Notes: generated by a model from the sequence alone, not told the origin. Shown: positions 17,126 to 27,366, counted from the stretch's first letter. The stretch is DNA of 51,754 nt from an uncultured Eudoraea sp. (GCF_947258525.1 NZ_CAMYIP010000117.1:1-51754); one strand, 5' to 3'. Program-made: numbers and translations.

Positions 17126-18601
17126 TTAATATGCCTTTGCAAAGAGTACCCTTTGTAAAGAAGGTTTTCCTGTAACCATGCACTTACCAGCTTCTTTATT
17201 AAAGTCTAATGGAATACATCTAATAGTTGCTTTTGTTTCTTCTTTTATCTTATCTTCTGTAGCCAAAGTACCATCCCAGTGTGCTGAAATGAATCCGCCT
17301 TTCTGCTCTAAAACCTTTTTGAATTCGTCATACCCATCAACCTCTGTAATATGTTCCTCCCTATAATTCAGCGCTTTCTCAAATATATTTCGTTGTATGT
17401 CTTCCATTAAAAACTCAATGCGTGCAATTACTCCATCTGCTTCCACAACCTCTTTTTCCAGGGTATCGCGGCGTGCCAATTCATAGGTGCCATTCTCCAT
17501 GTCACGCTGTCCTATTGCAATTCTAACGGGCACTCCTTTTAATTCATACTCATTAAATTTAAACCCGGGTTTATGGGTATCGCGTTTGTCGTATTTTACG
17601 GAAATCCCCTTATCCTGCAATTCTTTTACCAAAGGATTTATTCTTTCTGAAATTGCATCCAGTTGTTCTAAACCCTTGTAAATTGGAACTATAACAACCT
17701 GAATTGGAGCCAGCTTAGGAGGTAAGACCAAACCGTTATCATCACTATGAGTCATAATAAGCGCACCCATCAGGCGAGTTGAAACACCCCAGGAAGTGGC
17801 CCATACGTATTCCTGTTTTCCTTCCCTGCTTGCAAACTTTACATCAAAGGCTTTGGCAAAATTCTGACCTAAAAAATGTGAAGTTCCAGCCTGTAAAGCC
17901 TTGCCATCCTGCATCAGAGCTTCTATGGCATAGGTTTCCACGGCTCCTGCAAAACGTTCACTTTCTGTTTTTGTTCCCTTAATCACGGGCACAGCCATAT
18001 GATTTTCTGCAAAATCTGCATAAATATTCAGAATCAATTCCGATTCCTCAACAGCTTCCTTTTCGGTCTCATGTGCCGTATGTCCCTCCTGCCATAGGAA
18101 TTCAGTTGTGCGAAGGAATAAGCGCGTTCTCATTTCCCATCGTACTACATTAGCCCATTGATTGATTAATAGGGGAAGATCTCTGTAAGACTGAATCCAC
18201 TTTCTATAGGTATCCCAGATTATGGTCTCAGAGGTTGGTCTTACGATTAGCTCTTCTTCCAGTTTAGCATCTTCGTCTACAACAATACCGCTTCCGTCTT
18301 CCGCATTTTTTAATCTGTAATGAGTTACAACGGCACATTCCTTAGCAAATCCTTCAACATGGCTCGCTTCTTTACTCAGGTATGATTTTGGAATAAACAA
18401 AGGGAAATAAGCATTCTGATGTCCTGTGTCTTTGAACATCTTATCCAGGCCAGCCTGTATTTTTTCCCAAATGGCAAAACCATAAGGTTTTATGACCATA
18501 CAGCCCCTAACACCAGAGTTTTCGGCCAGATCAGCCTTGATGACGAGTTCATTATACCATTTGGAATAATCCTCGCTCCTTTTAGTTAATTTTTTTCCCA
18601 T
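17126..18601 (-). CDS. proS: Prolyl-tRNA synthetase (archaeal/eukaryotic-type, short form)
   Basis: The 491-residue class II synthetase charges tRNA-Pro with proline. It lacks the large editing insertion of the E. coli-type enzyme, and its N-terminus ([20 protein letters not shown]) and terminal Tyr (VLFAKAY) mark the archaeal-type ProS used across Bacteroidota. Class II motifs are visible: motif 2 around [21 protein letters not shown], and motif 3 near [20 protein letters not shown]. The C-terminal extension includes CIPL and [10 protein letters not shown]. Relatives without the insertion may rely on a separate trans-editing protein. Confidence 0.97.
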   Translation of the reverse strand: MGKKLTKRSEDYSKWYNELVIKADLAENSGVRGCMVIKPYGFAIWEKIQAGLDKMFKDTGHQNAYFPLFIPKSYLSKEASHVEGFAKECAVVTHYRLKNAEDGSGIVVDEDAKLEEELIVRPTSETIIWDTYRKWIQSYRDLPLLINQWANVVRWEMRTRLFLRTTEFLWQEGHTAHETEKEAVEESELILNIYADFAENHMAVPVIKGTKTESERFAGAVETYAIEALMQDGKALQAGTSHFLGQNFAKAFDVKFASREGKQEYVWATSWGVSTRLMGALIMTHSDDNGLVLPPKLAPIQVVIVPIYKGLEQLDAISERINPLVKELQDKGISVKYDKRDTHKPGFKFNEYELKGVPVRIAIGQRDMENGTYELARRDTLEKEVVEADGVIARIEFLMEDIQRNIFEKALNYREEHITEVDGYDEFKKVLEQKGGFISAHWDGTLATEDKIKEETKATIRCIPLDFNKEAGKCMVTGKPSLQRVLFAKAY

Positions 18602-18730
18602 TAAATATACTTTGGCACAAATCTTGTGACCTTATTATCGAAATAGTTTGGTAAAACTAACTATTTTTAAAATGTTCAACAATATAAATTTAAGGCGATG
18701 ATACAATCTCTACCCCTACCTAAATTAAAA

Positions 18731-20095
18731 ATGACTACAACTTTACTTGTTGCGGCCATAATATTGGTTTCCTGTGGATCCTATCAGGAAGCTTCCTATT
18801 ATGATAATGATGGTATCTACGCTGAAGAGAGCCCTGCAGTTTATACAAAGAAAAAACAGCAGCCGAAACAGCAGGAAAGTGATGGTATTTATGGTGATTA
18901 TTTTGGTCAGAAAGCAGAGCAAATAGATGAATTCATAGAAGGTGAAGTCTTCACGGATGTAGATGATTATTATGGAGGAGACGTTGTGAACGATAGTCTT
19001 GCGGTTGTACCGGAAGCAAATTACTATGAAGGTTATAATGACTATGCAGGAAATGCAGGATGGGGTGACAATCAATCTAATGTAACCATCAACAACTACA
19101 ACACTGGTTGGGGATGGGGTGGCGTTGGTATTGGTATAGGCATTGGCTGGGGCTGGGGTGGCTATTGGGGCTATCCAGGCTGGGGCTGGGGCTATCCAGG
19201 TTATGGCTGGGGCTGGGGTTATCCAGGTTATGGCTGGGGCTGGGGTGGCTATTGGGGCTATCCAGGCTGGGGCTGGGGCTATCCAGGTTATGGCTGGGGC
19301 TATCCAGGTTATGGCTGGGGCTATCCTTACTATGGCTATGGAAGATATTCATATAACAGGAGTAGAAGAGGTTATTACGGTAATAATTATACGAATCCTT
19401 TAACTTCAAATTCACTTAGGGGAAGGTCTAATCTTACCTCAGGCAGAGGAAGATCTAGTCTAACATCAGGAAACGGAAGAACAGCTTCCAGATCCAGGTC
19501 TAATGTTTCTAGATCGGGAACAGCCAGAACTGCGTCTGCAGGGCGAAGTTCCGGTGCATACAGGTCCGGAGCAACAGCGAGAAGATCAGTAAGCCCGGAT
19601 GCCATTGCAAGAAACAGAGCATATAGAACAAGCAGAAGTACAAGATCTGTTCCGGGATATTCTCGCAGCGCACGCAGCGGTAATACATACAGGAGATATT
19701 CTCCCGGAAACAGCACATATAACAGAGGCTCAACAACAAACAGATCGAGCACGGCAAGAAGGTCTTATAGCGGCACCACACAACGTAGTTCCGGATATTC
19801 CAGGTCTTCATCCTCTATGCCAAGAACCTCAGGTTATCGTTCCGGAAGAAGTTCTGGATCAAAAAGCTCAGGTTACAGAAGTTCTGGAAGAAGTTCAGGA
19901 TCAAGAAGTTCGGGCTATAGAAGTTCAGGATCAAGAAGTTCTGGAAGAAGTTCGGGCTATAGAAGTTCCGGTGGTGGCATGAGAAGTTCCGGAGGAAGCA
20001 TGAGAAGTTCCGGGGGAGGCATGAGAAGTTCTGGCGGCGGCATGAGAAGTTCCGGAGGAAGCAGGGGCGGCGGCAGCAGAGGCGGCAGACAATAA
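18731..20095 (+). CDS. Low-complexity lipoprotein: Gly/Trp/Tyr/Pro repeat block and Ser/Arg/Gly-rich tail
   Basis: I prefer the ATG at 18731 (MTTTLLVAAIILVSCGSYQ), which gives a clean lipoprotein signal peptide with cysteine at residue 15; an in-frame ATG at 18698 would add 11 residues. The mature protein is about 440 residues. An acidic Tyr/Asp-rich segment comes first, then a block of WGWGYPGYGWG-type repeats (about residues 125-205), then a basic Ser/Arg/Gly/Tyr-rich half ending in SSGGG-MR repeats and SRGGGSRGGRQ. No enzymatic domain is visible. It lies between proS and a FadL-like barrel, 33 bp before the latter, so cotranscription is likely. An outer-membrane or surface-adhesive role would suit the composition but is speculation. 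Confidence 0.85.
   Translation: MTTTLLVAAIILVSCGSYQEASYYDNDGIYAEESPAVYTKKKQQPKQQESDGIYGDYFGQKAEQIDEFIEGEVFTDVDDYYGGDVVNDSLAVVPEANYYEGYNDYAGNAGWGDNQSNVTINNYNTGWGWGGVGIGIGIGWGWGGYWGYPGWGWGYPGYGWGWGYPGYGWGWGGYWGYPGWGWGYPGYGWGYPGYGWGYPYYGYGRYSYNRSRRGYYGNNYTNPLTSNSLRGRSNLTSGRGRSSLTSGNGRTASRSRSNVSRSGTARTASAGRSSGAYRSGATARRSVSPDAIARNRAYRTSRSTRSVPGYSRSARSGNTYRRYSPGNSTYNRGSTTNRSSTARRSYSGTTQRSSGYSRSSSSMPRTSGYRSGRSSGSKSSGYRSSGRSSGSRSSGYRSSGSRSSGRSSGYRSSGGGMRSSGGSMRSSGGGMRSSGGGMRSSGGSRGGGSRGGRQ
19144..19301 (+). repeat. Tandem direct repeats in the Gly/Trp block (71-nt exact repeat, offset 87 nt)
   Basis: Bases 19144-19214 and 19231-19301 are identical over 71 nt at an offset of 87 nt (29 codons, in frame). 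Shorter units encoding GWGYPGY recur on to about 19335. Such repeats can expand or contract by slippage or recombination without a frameshift. Confidence 0.9.
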
Positions 20096-20128
20096 TTCCA
20101 AAAATCAGTAGTATTAAAATCTTATAAA

Positions 20129-21643
20129 ATGAAAAGAACTACATTTTTCATCCTGTTATTGATATGTGCAACTGTAAGCGCTCAAAACATTGAGGATGTA
20201 CTCAGATACAGTATTGAAAACACCCATGGAACAACTCGTTTTCAGGGTTTAAGCGGAGCTTTTGGAGCTCTTGGAGGAGATCTTTCATCATTGAATGTAA
20301 ATCCCGCGGGTTCAGCCGTTTATAATAATAGCCAGTTCACCATGACAGGCACAAACTACAATCGGGATAACACTGCAACCTATTTTGGAAGCACAGCAGG
20401 ATCCCGGCTTAATTCGTTTAAAATAAATCAGGCGGGAGGTGTAATGGTTTTTAAGAATTATGATAAAAATGCCGATTGGAAAAAATACTCCCTGGCTTTT
20501 AATTATGACCTGGTAAATAATTTTAGTAACCAGTTTTTTGTCAATGGGAACAGTAATGAAGGTATTGATAATTACTTTCTTGCCTTCGCTCAGGGTCAGC
20601 CTTTGGGCCCATTATTCGTTCAGGATGGGGAGCTTATTGAGCAAGCCTATCTGGATATAGGAAGCAGTCTGGGTTTTGGGCCTCAGCAGGCATTTTTAGG
20701 ATTTCAGTCCGGGATAATTGATCCCGTAGATATCAATGATGACAACAATACTGATTATATTTCCAATGCTGACTATAACAGCGTGAACCAGGAATTTTTA
20801 CAGTCTACCAGGGGGTATAACAGTAAGTTTACTATGAATATGGGTACACAATACAAGGATTTTCTATATATGGGTGCTTCCTTGAATTTTCATAGTATTT
20901 ATTATGAGAAATACACACAATTGAGCGAAAGGGGTTTTGATACAGCCTCAGAGATTCAGTTTATAAATTTTGATAACCTGCTCGTGTCAAGAGGTAACGC
21001 ATTTTCGTTCAGCTTAGGGCTTATTGCCAGGTTAAATAAATATGTAAGGCTGGGAGGAAGTTATCAATCCCCTACCTGGTATGATCTGACAGATGATCTT
21101 GCACAAAGAATAAATTCTGATTCGCCCGTAAGGAATCCGGATATAACCTTTATAGATTTTAACATTGTAAATCTTTTCCCAAGGTACAAAATAAAGACAC
21201 CGGGCAAGTTTAACGGAAGTATGGCTTTTGTCTTTGGCCCTAATGGTCTTTTAAGTTTTGATTACAGCTATCAGGACATGTCCAATGCCGAATTGCGGCC
21301 TACATCAGATGCCAGCTTTGCTACAGTTAACTCCGATATTGGCAGAGAACTCAGGGCCGTATCTACTTTTAGAGTTGGTGGCGAATACCGAATTAAAAAA
21401 TTAAGTCTTCGCGGAGGTTATCGCTATGAACAATCTCCTTATGCAAATGGAATTACCATAGGCGATTTAAATGGATTTTCTGCGGGTATAGGTTATAACT
21501 TTGGAGGTAGCAGATTAGACTTCACTTATAGCAGGTCTGAAAGAGATGGTAATACTCAAATTGTGGATGTCGGCATAAACACACCGGCAAGTATAAATGC
21601 CGTTATGAATAATTATAGCTTCGGATACACCATTAATTTCTAA
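20129..21643 (+). CDS. OmpP1/FadL/TodX-family outer-membrane transport protein
   Basis: The 504-residue protein has a signal peptide of about 18 residues (ending VSAQ). The mature N-terminus carries the FadL-like hatch sequence RFQGLSGAFGALGGDLSSL followed by NVNPAGSAVY, in which NPA is the family hallmark. The remainder alternates short beta strands and ends with a terminal beta strand SFGYTINF, as needed for outer-membrane insertion. FadL-type barrels move hydrophobic molecules across the outer membrane; the substrate here is unknown. It follows the repeat-rich lipoprotein by 33 bp. Confidence 0.92.
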   Translation: MKRTTFFILLLICATVSAQNIEDVLRYSIENTHGTTRFQGLSGAFGALGGDLSSLNVNPAGSAVYNNSQFTMTGTNYNRDNTATYFGSTAGSRLNSFKINQAGGVMVFKNYDKNADWKKYSLAFNYDLVNNFSNQFFVNGNSNEGIDNYFLAFAQGQPLGPLFVQDGELIEQAYLDIGSSLGFGPQQAFLGFQSGIIDPVDINDDNNTDYISNADYNSVNQEFLQSTRGYNSKFTMNMGTQYKDFLYMGASLNFHSIYYEKYTQLSERGFDTASEIQFINFDNLLVSRGNAFSFSLGLIARLNKYVRLGGSYQSPTWYDLTDDLAQRINSDSPVRNPDITFIDFNIVNLFPRYKIKTPGKFNGSMAFVFGPNGLLSFDYSYQDMSNAELRPTSDASFATVNSDIGRELRAVSTFRVGGEYRIKKLSLRGGYRYEQSPYANGITIGDLNGFSAGIGYNFGGSRLDFTYSRSERDGNTQIVDVGINTPASINAVMNNYSFGYTINF

Positions 21644-21656
21644 ACTCAAATAATAA

Positions 21657-21690
21657 GAAAAAAGCCCTAAATTAGATCAGGGCTTTTTTT
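21657..21690. terminator. Bidirectional intrinsic terminator
   Basis: AAAAAGCCCT and AGGGCTTTTT form a strong stem with a 10-nt loop and A/T tracts on both sides. It lies between the convergent FadL-like and type IX cargo genes; the stop of the latter is at its right edge. Confidence 0.9.
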
Positions 21691-23116
21691 ATCTCACAAG
21701 AGAAAAATGCGTTCGTATGGTATTGGCTACCTGCACGCCATCTTCATCGCGGGCATACTCAAGGCGAAACCAATAATCAGATGAGGGCATGGGCCTTCCG
21801 TTAAAAGTCCCGTCCCAACCTATAGTAGTTTCATCCAGTTGTTTTAATAATTTGCCGTAGCGGTCGAAAATAAAAACGACTGGATCTGTTAGTGTCTCAA
21901 TTCCAAGAATATTCCATGCGTCGTGAATACCATCACCATTAGGTGTAAAAAACTTGGGGTATCCTACTACTAAAAATTCAATGGGCTCGGTAGTTCCACA
22001 TCCATTCTTGTCATTTATAATAACGGAATTCAATCCGGGCGGAATATCCATAAATACAGATTCATCCTGAAATTCACCTCCGTTTATTGCATATTCGTAA
22101 TCCCCATCACCATCTACAAAAAACTCTACATTATTGCTATCGGACAGGTCGTCCAAAATAACAATCCCATCCGGATCAGGCAATAAAACAGGAATTCCGT
22201 AATACGTAATTAATATGTCATCTGTGATTGTTGTAGCCAGTGTAGTTAATATTGATACAAAGTACCTCCCTGAGTTTGGGCTGGTTACCACCAGCTCTGC
22301 ACCAAGTGGTCCGCTTCCCGGAAGGGTTGCGTCTATGGTTCCGTCATCATCGTAATCTACCGTCCACGTAACGGTGGCAATATCTGGTCCGGCAGGTGAA
22401 TTTAAAGCCGTTAAAGTAATATCGGGATCACCTTCACAGGCAATAATATCTAATCCTAAAAATTCATCCCTAAGTGTACAATCGAGTGCAGTATTCTGAT
22501 CTGCATCTACTGAACTGCCCGTAAAGGTTAACGAAAAAGGCTCAGGGTTTCCATCAAAGTTTGTATTGAAGTTATTGATCAAAAGGTAATAGATCTCTCC
22601 TGCGGTAACATCTATCCATTCATCATACGTATTTTGGTTTGCTGTTAAAGGTGGTGCACCTTCCTGACCATTTTCCGGATTAACTCCTAGCCCTGTAAAA
22701 TTTGTGCTATTTACTTCGTAATTACATCTAATGGGTTGTGCCGTTCCATTACTAATATCAGCACAATCCGTATCCGGGCCGTATAATGCAAAATCATATT
22801 CTGCCGTAATTGTTGTGCCTACAGCGGGTAATGCCTCTATATCAAAACCAATTTGACCATCTGTTCCAGCTCTGAAAACATACCAGGATGTATTATTTTC
22901 AATATTTGCGGAACTAACACTTCCCTTTTCCAAACAACCGGTTTCTCTTATGTTATCAGGATCAAAATCATCTACATCACCAAGGCCATCAGTAAATGAT
23001 AGTATTGGCGCATCAGCACAAACAGGGATGGCACTACGGCAATCTGCAGAGTTCTGAGCTACAACTCCAATACAGAAGAAGAGCGTGCAAAACAGGGAGC
23101 TAACGAGTGTTCGCAT
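21689..23116 (-). CDS. Type IX secretion cargo with C-terminal gliding-motility (CHU_C, type B) sorting domain
   Basis: The 475-residue protein has a signal peptide of about 20 residues (ending GVVAQ). A conserved N-terminal module follows (SADCRSAIPVCADAP, then NNTSWYVFRAGTDGQIGFDI), a jelly-roll-like region also seen in its neighbour. The C-terminal 95 residues are a type B sorting domain: FFTPNGDGIHDAWNILG, IFDRYGKLLKQL, GWDGTFNGRPMPSSDYWF and a final FSLVR. Such proteins cross the outer membrane by the T9SS and are released or attached at the surface. No catalytic domain is evident. It is a shorter paralogue of the gene at 23243-25048, which lies just upstream on the same strand. Confidence 0.92.
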   Translation of the reverse strand: MRTLVSSLFCTLFFCIGVVAQNSADCRSAIPVCADAPILSFTDGLGDVDDFDPDNIRETGCLEKGSVSSANIENNTSWYVFRAGTDGQIGFDIEALPAVGTTITAEYDFALYGPDTDCADISNGTAQPIRCNYEVNSTNFTGLGVNPENGQEGAPPLTANQNTYDEWIDVTAGEIYYLLINNFNTNFDGNPEPFSLTFTGSSVDADQNTALDCTLRDEFLGLDIIACEGDPDITLTALNSPAGPDIATVTWTVDYDDDGTIDATLPGSGPLGAELVVTSPNSGRYFVSILTTLATTITDDILITYYGIPVLLPDPDGIVILDDLSDSNNVEFFVDGDGDYEYAINGGEFQDESVFMDIPPGLNSVIINDKNGCGTTEPIEFLVVGYPKFFTPNGDGIHDAWNILGIETLTDPVVFIFDRYGKLLKQLDETTIGWDGTFNGRPMPSSDYWFRLEYARDEDGVQVANTIRTHFSLVR

Positions 23117-23213
23117 AGATTAAGGGGCTAACATTATACAAATAATCAATACTATAACTCCAAGGCCTAAAATTTAGTATATCTCGCCGAAGTTTTTCTG
23201 CACTTAATCGATA

Positions 23214-23227
23214 AACGACCAGTCGTT
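23214..23227 (-). terminator. Short hairpin after the larger T9SS cargo gene
   Basis: AACGAC and GTCGTT form a perfect 6-bp stem 15 bp after the stop of the gene at 23243. The following T run is short, so function as a terminator is uncertain. Confidence 0.35.
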
Positions 23228-23242
23228 AAAAATTGGGAACTT

Positions 23243-25048
23243 TTATCTTTTTAATGAAAAATGGTTATTGATATACTTGGCCTCAATTCGCTGACCTTCA
23301 GAATCTGTATAGGTGAGTTTAAACCAATAATCTGTGGAGGGCAATTCCTTACCATTGAAAGTACCGTCCCAACCAAGGGTTGAATTATCTAATTGTTTTA
23401 ATAGTTTACCGTATCTGTCATATACGTAAACCATAGGATCTTCCAGGTTGGAAACTCCTAAAATATGCCAATAGTCATTAGTTCCGTCGCCATTAGGTGT
23501 GAAAAAACTGGGAAATCCTACAACCGTAATGGTCTCCGTTACCGAACCACATCCGTTGAGGTCATTGATGGTAACCGTATGAATTCCCGGTGAGACGTTA
23601 GTGAAAATATTACTTGTCTGAAATGCTCCACTGTCTATTTGGTATTCGAAACTACCTACAACATCGGTAATAACTTCGACAGTATTATTGTTTTGAAGGT
23701 CATCAATAATCACATCAGTTATGACCGGAGTTTCAGAAACAACCACTGTGATTAAAGCAGAGGAAGAACAGGACAGTCCCAGTTGATTATTAGTAACGGT
23801 TAAGTTATAAGTACCTGCCTGTGCGACCGTGATACCCGGCGTTGATTCTCCTGTATCCCACAAATAAGCATAGTGAGGATCAGGTATGGTTTCACCAATG
23901 ATTACACCTGCTGAATCTTCACATATAAATATCTCGGTAGGAATGTTTAAAACAGGAGTTTCCACAACACTCAGCTGAAATTGTTCAGAAGCGTCATAGC
24001 ATCGAGGATTTTCTAATGAGGTATTTCGGATAAAAATGGTTTCAGTTCCTGTGCTCAGCGTATATGGAGACATTAATGGGTCTGTACCCAGCATAGCGTC
24101 ATTCAACGTACTATGATAACTCACCATAAAAGAGGCAGGGTCCTGAGTACCCAATGCCTGGGCGTCCTTTTGAGTTAGATCAAATTCCATGACATCTGAA
24201 CAAACTGTTTCATCCGGGACAGAATTTGTTGTTGGTGATGTATTGAATGCCACCTGTACATCACTTATTATATTGGTCATGGTCGTTGTAATCACTTCCA
24301 CCCTGTACATGGCCGAAACCATTGGCTGGTAAGTAGGACCAGTTTCTCCTGCTATTAATTGAAACCCTGAACCTGTATCAATATACCAGGTATAGCTCAG
24401 CGCATTGACTGTTGTTGCATCCAGGATAACATTCTCGTTATCACATGCCGCCAAGGGAGGTCCAAGGAGATTATTTATAATGGAACAATCCAGGGCATCA
24501 AAAGGGTTTGTAATAAAAATATTTCCCGAAAATTGAATTGAAAAACCGGAATTGTTGTTGCTGAAGTTATTTATCATCAGATAATAATCCTCACCGGGCA
24601 TTACATTTATCCAATCTTCATAAAGTACTGTAGTTGGACTTCCGGTTGGATCTTCCCCTACTCCCATAAATGTTTCTTCATCACTATTATCAAAGAAGTT
24701 GCAGCGGACCGGGTCTCCCAAACTGCCGCAGTCAGCTGCCCTGTAGAGTGCAAAATCCCAATCTTCTGAAGAATCAAAACCTATGTTGAATCCCAATTGT
24801 CCGGATGCCCCGGTTCGAAAACGATACCATGCAGAATTAGATTCTATGGACCCGGTTATTGTTTGTTCAAGACAACCACTTGTATTGGCTCCATTGTAGT
24901 CATCCACGCCATATCCCTGGGTACCGCCGTTAACAGGGGTATTATTGCATATGGGAACAGCATTGACGCAATCAGCTGCCACCTGGGCCATAAGTGAACT
25001 GGTCCCAAGAATTGTTAAAAACCAGAATATTAAGCTTTTACCCTTCAT
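23243..25048 (-). CDS. Type IX secretion cargo with C-terminal CHU_C/type B sorting domain, larger paralogue
   Basis: The 601-residue protein has a signal peptide (ending SLMAQ) and the same N-terminal module as its neighbour (ADCVNAVPICNNTPV, SNSAWYRFRTGASGQLGFNI). A middle region of about residues 195-470 contains Ig-like/PKD-like beta repeats with conserved cysteines, for example YTWYIDTGSGFQLI and YLWDTGESTPGITV. The type B sorting domain ends it: FFTPNGDGTNDYWHILG, VYDRYGKLLKQL, GWDGTFNGKELPSTDYWF, FSLKR. The middle repeats are absent from the shorter paralogue. A surface or adhesive role is likely for the family but unproven. Confidence 0.92.
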   Translation of the reverse strand: MKGKSLIFWFLTILGTSSLMAQVAADCVNAVPICNNTPVNGGTQGYGVDDYNGANTSGCLEQTITGSIESNSAWYRFRTGASGQLGFNIGFDSSEDWDFALYRAADCGSLGDPVRCNFFDNSDEETFMGVGEDPTGSPTTVLYEDWINVMPGEDYYLMINNFSNNNSGFSIQFSGNIFITNPFDALDCSIINNLLGPPLAACDNENVILDATTVNALSYTWYIDTGSGFQLIAGETGPTYQPMVSAMYRVEVITTTMTNIISDVQVAFNTSPTTNSVPDETVCSDVMEFDLTQKDAQALGTQDPASFMVSYHSTLNDAMLGTDPLMSPYTLSTGTETIFIRNTSLENPRCYDASEQFQLSVVETPVLNIPTEIFICEDSAGVIIGETIPDPHYAYLWDTGESTPGITVAQAGTYNLTVTNNQLGLSCSSSALITVVVSETPVITDVIIDDLQNNNTVEVITDVVGSFEYQIDSGAFQTSNIFTNVSPGIHTVTINDLNGCGSVTETITVVGFPSFFTPNGDGTNDYWHILGVSNLEDPMVYVYDRYGKLLKQLDNSTLGWDGTFNGKELPSTDYWFKLTYTDSEGQRIEAKYINNHFSLKR

Positions 25049-25154
25049 AATCAGGTATACGATTTGGAATTTATAAAAATACCCTGTACTTCAACTTAAC
25101 ACTAATTTATGTTGTGAATAGCCCTAAACAGCATATAAAGTGCCATATTATGTA

Positions 25155-25162
25155 TATCTTTG
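25155..25162 (+). promoter_or_regulatory. -7 element TAnnTTTG for folE
   Basis: TATCTTTG lies 23 bp before the ATG at 25186. Its position inside the upstream-extended reading frame argues against the GTG at 25114 as start. No clear -33 TTG was found. Confidence 0.6.
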
Positions 25163-25185
25163 CCTTTCGAAAAAGAGGTATCCAG

Positions 25186-25866
25186 ATGAAATTAGACAGA
25201 ACATTGGAAGAACATTTTGAAGAGATAGGAAACGATCACGTATCCTCGTCAGAACAAACCCCAATGAGAAAAGATGCATTCGTTTTAAGCGAAGAAGAAA
25301 AAATTGAACGGATTCGCGAAAATGTGAGGGAAATTATGCTAACGCTGGGCCTTGACATGGAGGACGATAGTTTAAAAGGCACACCAGACAGGGTAGCAAA
25401 AATGTATGTAAAGGAAGTCTTTGGTGGTTTAGAACCAAAGAAAAAGCCGAATTCCTCAACTTTTGAGAATAAGTATAAATATGGCGAAATGTTGGTGGAA
25501 AAAAATATAACGGTTTATTCTACCTGTGAACACCATCTTCTTCCAATAGTTGGGAAAGCCCATATAGCTTACATTTCAAACGGCACTGTTGTTGGTCTTT
25601 CAAAAATGAACAGAATAGTTGATTATTTTGCCAAAAGGCCTCAGGTACAGGAGCGGCTGAACATTCAAATCGTAAAAGAACTTCAGGAAGTCCTGGGTAC
25701 CAAAGATGTTGCTTGTGTAATAGACGCAAAGCATCTATGTGTAAATTCACGAGGAATACGCGATGTGGATAGTAGTACGGTAACAGCAGAATACGGTGGT
25801 AAATTTAAAGAAGAAGCCACCAGACGAGAGTTTCTTGACTATATCAACCTTGAGACAAATTTCTAA
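25186..25866 (+). CDS. folE: GTP cyclohydrolase I
   Basis: The 226-residue enzyme converts GTP to 7,8-dihydroneopterin triphosphate, the first step of folate synthesis. The zinc ligands are Cys114 and His117 in STCEHHLLP and Cys185 in HLCVNSRG. Other signatures are GTPDRVAKMY, VGLSKMNRIVDYFAKRPQVQERL and the C-terminal RREFLDYI. I start it at ATG 25186 (MKLDRTLEEHFEEIG) because a -7 promoter element lies at 25155-25162; the frame stays open upstream to a GTG at 25114. It precedes cysS by 15 bp. folP lies elsewhere in this window. Confidence 0.96.
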   Translation: MKLDRTLEEHFEEIGNDHVSSSEQTPMRKDAFVLSEEEKIERIRENVREIMLTLGLDMEDDSLKGTPDRVAKMYVKEVFGGLEPKKKPNSSTFENKYKYGEMLVEKNITVYSTCEHHLLPIVGKAHIAYISNGTVVGLSKMNRIVDYFAKRPQVQERLNIQIVKELQEVLGTKDVACVIDAKHLCVNSRGIRDVDSSTVTAEYGGKFKEEATRREFLDYINLETNF

Positions 25867-25881
25867 TTGTATATAGCAACA

Positions 25882-27366
25882 ATGCAATTATATAAAACCC
25901 AACGCCTTAAAGTTTACAATTCCCTTTCCAGCACCAAAGAACTATTTGAGCCGATTAATGAAGGGCATGTAGGTATGTACGTATGTGGTCCCACGGTATA
26001 CAGCAATGTACATCTTGGAAACTGCCGCACTTTCATGTCTTTTGATATGATCTTTCGGTACCTCAGGCATTTGGGGTATAAGGTGCGATATGTAAGGAAT
26101 ATTACAGATGCAGGCCATTTGGAAGATGATGCTGATGAAGGAGAAGATAAAATTTCCAAAAAAGCCCGGTTAGAGCAAATAGAACCCATGGAGGTGGTAC
26201 AGCGCTATACCGTAGATTTTCATAATATCCTTCAAAAATTTAACTTTTTACCTCCCAGCATTGAACCTACGGCAACGGGCCATATTATAGAGCAAATAGA
26301 GATTATTAAGGAAATTCTGGATAAAGGATATGCCTACGAAATTAACGATTCGGTATACTTTGATGTCAAGAAGTTTAATGAAGATTACGAATACGGTAAA
26401 CTGAGCGGAAGAAAGCTGGAGGACATGATCTCCAATACCCGGGAACTTTCGGCTCAGGACGAAAAGAAAAATTCTCAGGATTTTGCCTTATGGAAAAAAG
26501 CAGAACCACAACATATTATGCGCTGGCCTTCCCCCTGGGGAGATGGATTTCCGGGATGGCATCTTGAGTGTACAGCCATGAGCACAAAATATCTAGGTGA
26601 GAATTTTGATATTCACGGTGGTGGAATGGATCTTAAATTTCCTCATCATGAATGCGAAATTGCCCAGGCAGAAGCAAGTAACGGTCATTCTCCTGTAAAA
26701 TATTGGTTACATGCCAATATGCTCACCTTAAATGGTAAAAAAATGGCAAAATCTACGGGGAATAACATTCTCCCTGACGAGATTTTTACAGGTAATAACA
26801 ATATACTCAGCAAAGCATTTTCTCCTTCTGTGGTTCGGTTTTTTATGATGCAGGCGCATTATACCAGTATCCTGGATTTAAGCAATGAAGCCCTGCTTGC
26901 CTCAGAAAAGGGTTATCAAAGACTCATGGAGGCAATTGCCAATCTGGGTGGCTTAAAAACCGGAACTGCTTCAGATTTTGATGTAAAGGAATGGAGGCAA
27001 AAGTGTTATGATGCAATGAATGATGATTTTAACACGCCAATTCTTATTGCAAACCTTTTTGAAGGAGTTAAACATATTAACCTCATAAAAGAGGGGAAAG
27101 AACAGCTTTCTGAGGATGATAAAAACATACTTATCGAGACCATGAATGGTTTTGTTTTTGATGTTCTTGGTTTAGAAATTAAAAATGATACTGGAAAGGA
27201 TTCAGAGAAGTTATCGGGTGTTGTGGAATTATTAATTCAGTTACGCAACGAAGCACGTGCCAATAAAGATTTTGCGACTTCCGATAAAATCAGGGATCAG
27301 TTGGCCGCACTAGGTATTCAGTTAAAAGACAGCAAAGAGGGTACAACGTTTAGTGTCTCCCAATAA
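25882..27366 (+). CDS. cysS: Cysteinyl-tRNA synthetase
   Basis: The 494-residue class I synthetase charges tRNA-Cys. It shows a zinc-binding Cys35 in MYVCGPTVY, the HIGH-type motif as HLGN (44-47), WHLECTAMS, the zinc-ligating [11 protein letters not shown] and the KMSKS-type motif KKMAKSTGN (about 288-296). The C-terminal helical domain ends in [21 protein letters not shown] use the ATG at 25882 ([13 protein letters not shown]); a TTG five codons earlier is less likely. It is probably cotranscribed with folE. Confidence 0.97.
   Translation: MQLYKTQRLKVYNSLSSTKELFEPINEGHVGMYVCGPTVYSNVHLGNCRTFMSFDMIFRYLRHLGYKVRYVRNITDAGHLEDDADEGEDKISKKARLEQIEPMEVVQRYTVDFHNILQKFNFLPPSIEPTATGHIIEQIEIIKEILDKGYAYEINDSVYFDVKKFNEDYEYGKLSGRKLEDMISNTRELSAQDEKKNSQDFALWKKAEPQHIMRWPSPWGDGFPGWHLECTAMSTKYLGENFDIHGGGMDLKFPHHECEIAQAEASNGHSPVKYWLHANMLTLNGKKMAKSTGNNILPDEIFTGNNNILSKAFSPSVVRFFMMQAHYTSILDLSNEALLASEKGYQRLMEAIANLGGLKTGTASDFDVKEWRQKCYDAMNDDFNTPILIANLFEGVKHINLIKEGKEQLSEDDKNILIETMNGFVFDVLGLEIKNDTGKDSEKLSGVVELLIQLRNEARANKDFATSDKIRDQLAALGIQLKDSKEGTTFSVSQ

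Noticed and set aside
19144-19340. Repeat array that might be taken for CRISPR or a satellite
   Set aside because: The units are in-frame codon repeats without unique spacers and no cas genes are nearby.
19387-19752. 121-residue antisense frame in the repeat-rich lipoprotein gene
   Set aside because: It is the reverse-strand shadow of low-complexity Ser/Arg coding sequence, with repetitive Leu/Asp composition and no family resemblance.
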